From positions 36,778 through 44,224 of the forward strand of contig PACG01000121.1 of the NCBI GenBank assembly GCA_002699335.1: DNA of 7,447 nucleotides. The letters run 5' to 3'. The notes under the pieces were generated by a model, which was not told where the DNA came from, made no database searches, and worked only from the letters and a program-made list of their open reading frames with translations. A program made the position numbers and the translations under genes. Positions 5,325-7,447 of this stretch are shown piece after piece. This stretch comes from Candidatus Poribacteria bacterium. Lineage in GTDB: Bacteria; Poribacteria; WGA-4E; UBA9662. The stretch's first letter is position 1. The number at the start of each line of letters is the position of its first letter.

Positions 5325-5530
5325 TGTTTGCCCCCTGCTGCCAGAGTCAAATGGTAATCACGAATCATCTCTTTGTACTTATTGGTGTACATTTGAATTA
5401 CTTGCTTGGTGATTGCACTGATTGAAGTATCTCGAATGATTGCCATTGTGCGAATTGATTGTTTCAATTCGGGATTTATTCTTGCTTGATGCAGTTTCTT
5501 ATTGCTTTGACTGTGCCAACTTCTGCTCAT
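5321..5530 (-). CDS. small ribbon-helix-helix-like DNA-binding protein
   Basis: The start at 5530 is preferred over the upstream in-frame ATG at 5584 because GGAGAA sits seven bases before it. The product has 69 residues. A basic N-terminal part (MSRSWHSQSNKKLHQ) leads to ARINPELKQSIRTMAIIRDT and SISAITKQVIQMYTNKYKE: a short strand, a helix over about 20-33, a turn with Ser-Ile-Ser and a second helix over about 37-55. This is the pattern of Arc/CopG/MetJ ribbon-helix-helix proteins, which bind operators as dimers and include many antitoxins and plasmid or phage regulators. The gene lies in an AT-rich island and overlaps the next small ORF, so it was probably acquired by transfer. Fold assignment is by pattern, not by search; antitoxin function is only a hypothesis. 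Confidence 0.6.
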   Translation of the reverse strand: MSRSWHSQSNKKLHQARINPELKQSIRTMAIIRDTSISAITKQVIQMYTNKYKEMIRDYHLTLAAGGKQ

Positions 5531-5550
5531 TTTGCTTCTCCCTGTTTTGG

Positions 5551-5577
5551 TGTATCTGGTTACTGCTGAAATAATCA
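5551..5577 (-). promoter_or_regulatory. possible promoter of the RHH-like gene
   Basis: On the minus strand TTGATT, about 16 bases and GATACA stand about 20 bases before the Shine-Dalgarno. The -10 match is weak and the surroundings are AT-rich, so this is tentative. An alternative TATAAA lies a little further upstream at about 5590. Confidence 0.25.
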
Positions 5578-5584
5578 ACTGCAT

Positions 5585-5887
5585 TTATTTATAAGAAATT
5601 GGATTTTTAGAAGTTGGAGGGAAATAGACTTTTGAGATTGTATGAAGTGACTTAAGGTTGCAGTTCAAGTTTGAATTGGATTTGCCAATATCCGACTCTA
5701 AACAGTGAAATTTCACCCCAAATCGTGTTATTCCCATCTTCACAAATCAGCAAAATAAAGGCTGGAAATAGACATACTTGACGACACGGAGTAACTCGGT
5801 TATAGTGTGTTGAGAATCGTTAAAACCCTTATAGAATCAGGGAAAAATGAGTAATCTATCAATAATGGTTATTCCAAAACGGGTCAC
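5585..5887. other. AT-rich intergenic region between the small-ORF cassette and the DUF1501 gene
   Basis: This is part of the low-GC island (28% GC in one 60-base line counted by hand). No gene longer than a few codons is supported apart from a 14-codon ORF next to a promoter-like sequence on the plus strand. No clear terminator for the DUF1501 gene is seen; CCCT...AGGG at about 5826-5842 is too weak to call. Confidence 0.45.
5778..5806 (+). promoter_or_regulatory. sigma70-like promoter on the plus strand, facing the end of the DUF1501 gene
   Basis: TTGACG at 5778-5783, a 17-base spacer and TATAGT at 5801-5806 match consensus at 5 of 6 positions in each box. A transcript would start near 5813 and run antisense into the 3' end of the DUF1501 gene. 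In AT-rich DNA such matches also arise by chance. Confidence 0.4.
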
Positions 5888-5891
5888 TTAG
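5847..5891 (+). CDS. possible 14-residue leader-like peptide
   Basis: AGGGA followed by ATG at 5847 gives MSNLSIMVIPKRVT and a TAG at 5889, overlapping the last codons of the convergent DUF1501 gene. It lies about 35 bases after the predicted start of the plus-strand transcript. It is supported only by its ribosome binding site and promoter, so it may not be real. Confidence 0.15.
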   Translation: MSNLSIMVIPKRVT

Positions 5892-7021
5892 AGGACTATC
5901 GATTTTCCGGTAGTGCCTAATACCGGTTGCCTATTCAAATTCAAATAGTGGAAGATCGTGGCCCATAAGTCTTCGGGTTGAATCGGTTGATCAGCCGGTT
6001 CATAACCATGAGCATCAGAAGCACCGATCACCTGTCCGCCTGGAACGCCACCACCAGCTAATAGTATTGAAAACACACGTGAGTGATGGTCACGTCCACC
6101 TTGGCAATTCAGTGTAGGTGAACGGCCAAACTCCCCCATCACACAAACTAACGTCCGTTCCAGCAACCCACGGCGGTCCATGTCTGCCAATAGTGCAGAC
6201 ACAGCTTGGTCAAACCCTCCCAGCTTTCGACGTAGAGAGGTAAAGATTTGACGGTGATGATCCCATCCGTCGAGGTTAACTGTTACTAAACGACTACCCG
6301 CCTCAATCAATCGTCTGGCTAACAGACAATTCCGACTGAATGGGGTTGAACCGTAATTAGTGTGAACCGGCTCCGGTTCCCGGCTGAAGTTAAAAGTGCT
6401 TGTTGGAATCGAACGGTGACCAGGCCAATCGAGGGCATTTCCTATATCGACTGAAGTTTGCCTAGTCACTGTTATTCCTTTCAAACCAAATACAGATTGA
6501 CAATAACGACTGTCTGGAAGCGAGTCACTGTCAGCCGATCGATCTGGTGTCTGTCCAAAAGGAGATTTACTGCTGTACTTAATAGGTGATGGAATAACGG
6601 CAGCAGACTGAGTGATAGCATTTCTGTCATTAGCATCTGTGCTGTCCGCTGGCTGACATTGGCCCATCAACAAATAGCGAGTGGCGGGTTGATGCGCTAA
6701 CTCGGTCGAGGTCATCGAGCGGATTAGACAAATCTTATCCATCTGTTGTGCCAATTTGGGCAAATGTTCGCAAATTTCGATCCCGGGCACATTGGTTTTG
6801 ATGGACTTAAATAGACTACCGATTGCTGTTGGTGCATCTGGTTTCATATCCCAGAGATCCAAGTGACTGGGACCGCCATTGAGCCAAATGATCAATAACG
6901 AATCGGCTGTTTCGGAGGCGGATATGGCGGGCCTAAACAGATCTGGCAAGCCGATACCGAGTCCACCAAGTAAGCTAGATTTGATAAAATTGCGACGGTC
7001 AAATGTATGTTGCGCTTTCAT
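5888..7021 (-). CDS. DUF1501 family protein with Tat signal (alkaline phosphatase/sulfatase-like fold)
   Basis: The start at ATG 7021 gives 377 residues; a GTG at 7042 would add seven. FDRRNFIKSSLLGGLGIG at residues 7-24 is a twin-arginine signal, so the protein is exported folded. Family blocks are LIIWLNGGPSHLDLWDMKPDAP at 43-64, IRSMTSTELAH at 100-110, NCLLARRLIEAGSRLVTV at 231-248, GWDHH at 252-256, LVCVMGEFGRSPT at 291-303 and GRDHHSRVFSILLAGGGVPG at 309-328. DUF1501 proteins are abundant in planctomycetes, usually next to DUF1549/DUF1553 cytochrome-type genes; the fold relates to alkaline phosphatases, but the reaction is not established. Such proteins commonly have about 430-480 residues; here the part between about 121 and 210 is short and unlike the family, so an internal deletion or local decay is likely. 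No partner gene is visible next to it. Confidence 0.88.
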   Translation of the reverse strand: MKAQHTFDRRNFIKSSLLGGLGIGLPDLFRPAISASETADSLLIIWLNGGPSHLDLWDMKPDAPTAIGSLFKSIKTNVPGIEICEHLPKLAQQMDKICLIRSMTSTELAHQPATRYLLMGQCQPADSTDANDRNAITQSAAVIPSPIKYSSKSPFGQTPDRSADSDSLPDSRYCQSVFGLKGITVTRQTSVDIGNALDWPGHRSIPTSTFNFSREPEPVHTNYGSTPFSRNCLLARRLIEAGSRLVTVNLDGWDHHRQIFTSLRRKLGGFDQAVSALLADMDRRGLLERTLVCVMGEFGRSPTLNCQGGRDHHSRVFSILLAGGGVPGGQVIGASDAHGYEPADQPIQPEDLWATIFHYLNLNRQPVLGTTGKSIVL

Positions 7022-7030
7022 ATCAATCCA

Positions 7031-7036
7031 ATTATA
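7031..7036 (-). promoter_or_regulatory. -10 box nine bases before the DUF1501 start codon
   Basis: A perfect TATAAT on the minus strand ends nine bases before the ATG at 7021, placing the transcription start at about the start codon. No well-spaced -35 is evident; TTGATG lies 14 bases upstream, too close. The arrangement repeats that of the MerR/B12 regulator. If the GTG at 7042 were used instead, these bases would be coding. Confidence 0.4.
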
Positions 7037-7042
7037 CCGCAC

Positions 7043-7333
7043 AGGCCCTGCATCAAGGTCACTTTTTTTAGTACACCGATCAGGTAAGCAGTTGCTCGCT
7101 CATTATGAGGTGGTTTTACGATCAAATCGGAGGCACCGGCGTGCCGTCGGACATCTTGGTAGAAATAACAGAATGGCCAAATATACTTTGTCGGAAATGA
7201 TCTCGTAGATTCACAGAATAGGTGCGACTTCTAGTCTGAGGGGTAGTCAGATGGGGAAGATCATCAAGCTGTTGCGATCAGTGTAGAGGAGTTTCTTGGA
7301 ATAAAGAGTAAAAAGTTAACTACTAGGCGTAGG
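7043..7333. other. intergenic, no gene seen
   Basis: About 290 bases upstream of the DUF1501 gene contain no recognisable gene, repeat or RNA. A plus-strand open frame entering here from the DUF1501 gene (6879-7208) is antisense noise. Confidence 0.5.
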
Positions 7334-7447
7334 TCACAGGGGTGCTGCCGGAATCATTTTAAGAACGGTTTTGATAACAGACACTTGGGGGCCGCATGGG
7401 CCTTCATTCACGTAGTGATTTTCTTGTCCGGCAGCGGCATCAGCGAG
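7334..7447 (-). CDS. C-terminal end of an unrecognised protein (continues beyond the window)
   Basis: A frame open from the window edge to a TGA at 7334-7336 encodes 37 residues beginning LADAAAGQENHYVNEGPCGP and ending VLKMIPAAPL. The composition looks like real coding sequence and the strand agrees with the DUF1501 gene downstream, but the gap of nearly 300 bases and the separate -10 box argue against a tight operon. It does not resemble the C-terminus of DUF1549/DUF1553 proteins, the usual upstream partner. The family is unknown, and chance openness over so short a length cannot be excluded. Confidence 0.35.
   Translation of the reverse strand, partial: LADAAAGQENHYVNEGPCGPQVSVIKTVLKMIPAAPL

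Noticed and set aside
5531..5584. Upstream start of the RHH-like gene at 5584
   Set aside because: No ribosome binding site precedes it, whereas the ATG at 5530 has GGAGAA at ideal spacing.
5149..5689. 11-base direct repeat GATTTGCCAAT at 5149-5159 and 5679-5689 as island boundaries or attachment sites
   Set aside because: Several 11-base repeats are expected by chance in a window of this size, and neither copy sits at a composition boundary.
1..7447. CRISPR array, tRNA, rRNA or retron-like structure
   Set aside because: No regularly spaced repeats, no tRNA cloverleaf with a CCA-type end and no rRNA motifs were seen on either strand.

Overview
The window looks like a fragment of a heterotrophic bacterium of the Planctomycetota / Poribacteria / Verrucomicrobia type. 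Reasons: a Tat-exported DUF1501 protein, a GH99-like secreted glycoside hydrolase, an arylsulfatase relic, low gene density and long non-coding stretches. Base composition is about 50% GC over most genes but drops to roughly 30-37% GC (hand-counted 60-base lines) in an AT-rich island at about 5020-5880. Phylum assignment is an inference; no rRNA or tRNA gene is visible.

Layout. (1) 1-343, minus strand: N-terminal part of a TonB-like membrane-anchored protein running off the window edge. (2) 460-1425, minus: a complete MerR-family regulator with a cobalamin-binding module of the CarH/LitR photoreceptor type. It has an almost ideal sigma70-type promoter whose -10 box lies only 10 nt before the ATG, so the mRNA should be leaderless. 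(3) 1442-1960: a long divergent intergenic region with no convincing gene. (4) 1961-3232, plus: a complete secreted GH99/GH71-like glycoside hydrolase with a strong Shine-Dalgarno sequence. (5) 3235-5018: a gene graveyard. It holds the C-terminal half of an arylsulfatase, an antisense N-terminal transposase relic butted against it, a short signal-peptide gene, and an IS256-family element with both terminal inverted repeats but an internally deleted, frameshifted transposase. (6) 5020-5880: the AT-rich island, carrying on the minus strand a ribbon-helix-helix-like small protein translationally coupled (ATGA overlap) to a 46-codon ORF. A further 41-codon ORF lies in the same frame, separated by a single amber codon. 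(7) 5888-7021, minus: a DUF1501 (alkaline-phosphatase-superfamily-like) Tat protein with a shortened, atypical central part, again with TATAAT 9 nt before its ATG. (8) 7334-7447, minus: the C-terminal end of an unrecognised protein.

The intact hydrolase, the sulfatase relic and the DUF1501 protein fit a bacterium that uses sulfated or complex glycans. The mobile-element debris shows that the middle of the window has been repeatedly broken. The least explained part is the AT-rich cassette with the RHH-like gene and its small coupled ORFs. I do not see a clear, complete novel system, and none is claimed.
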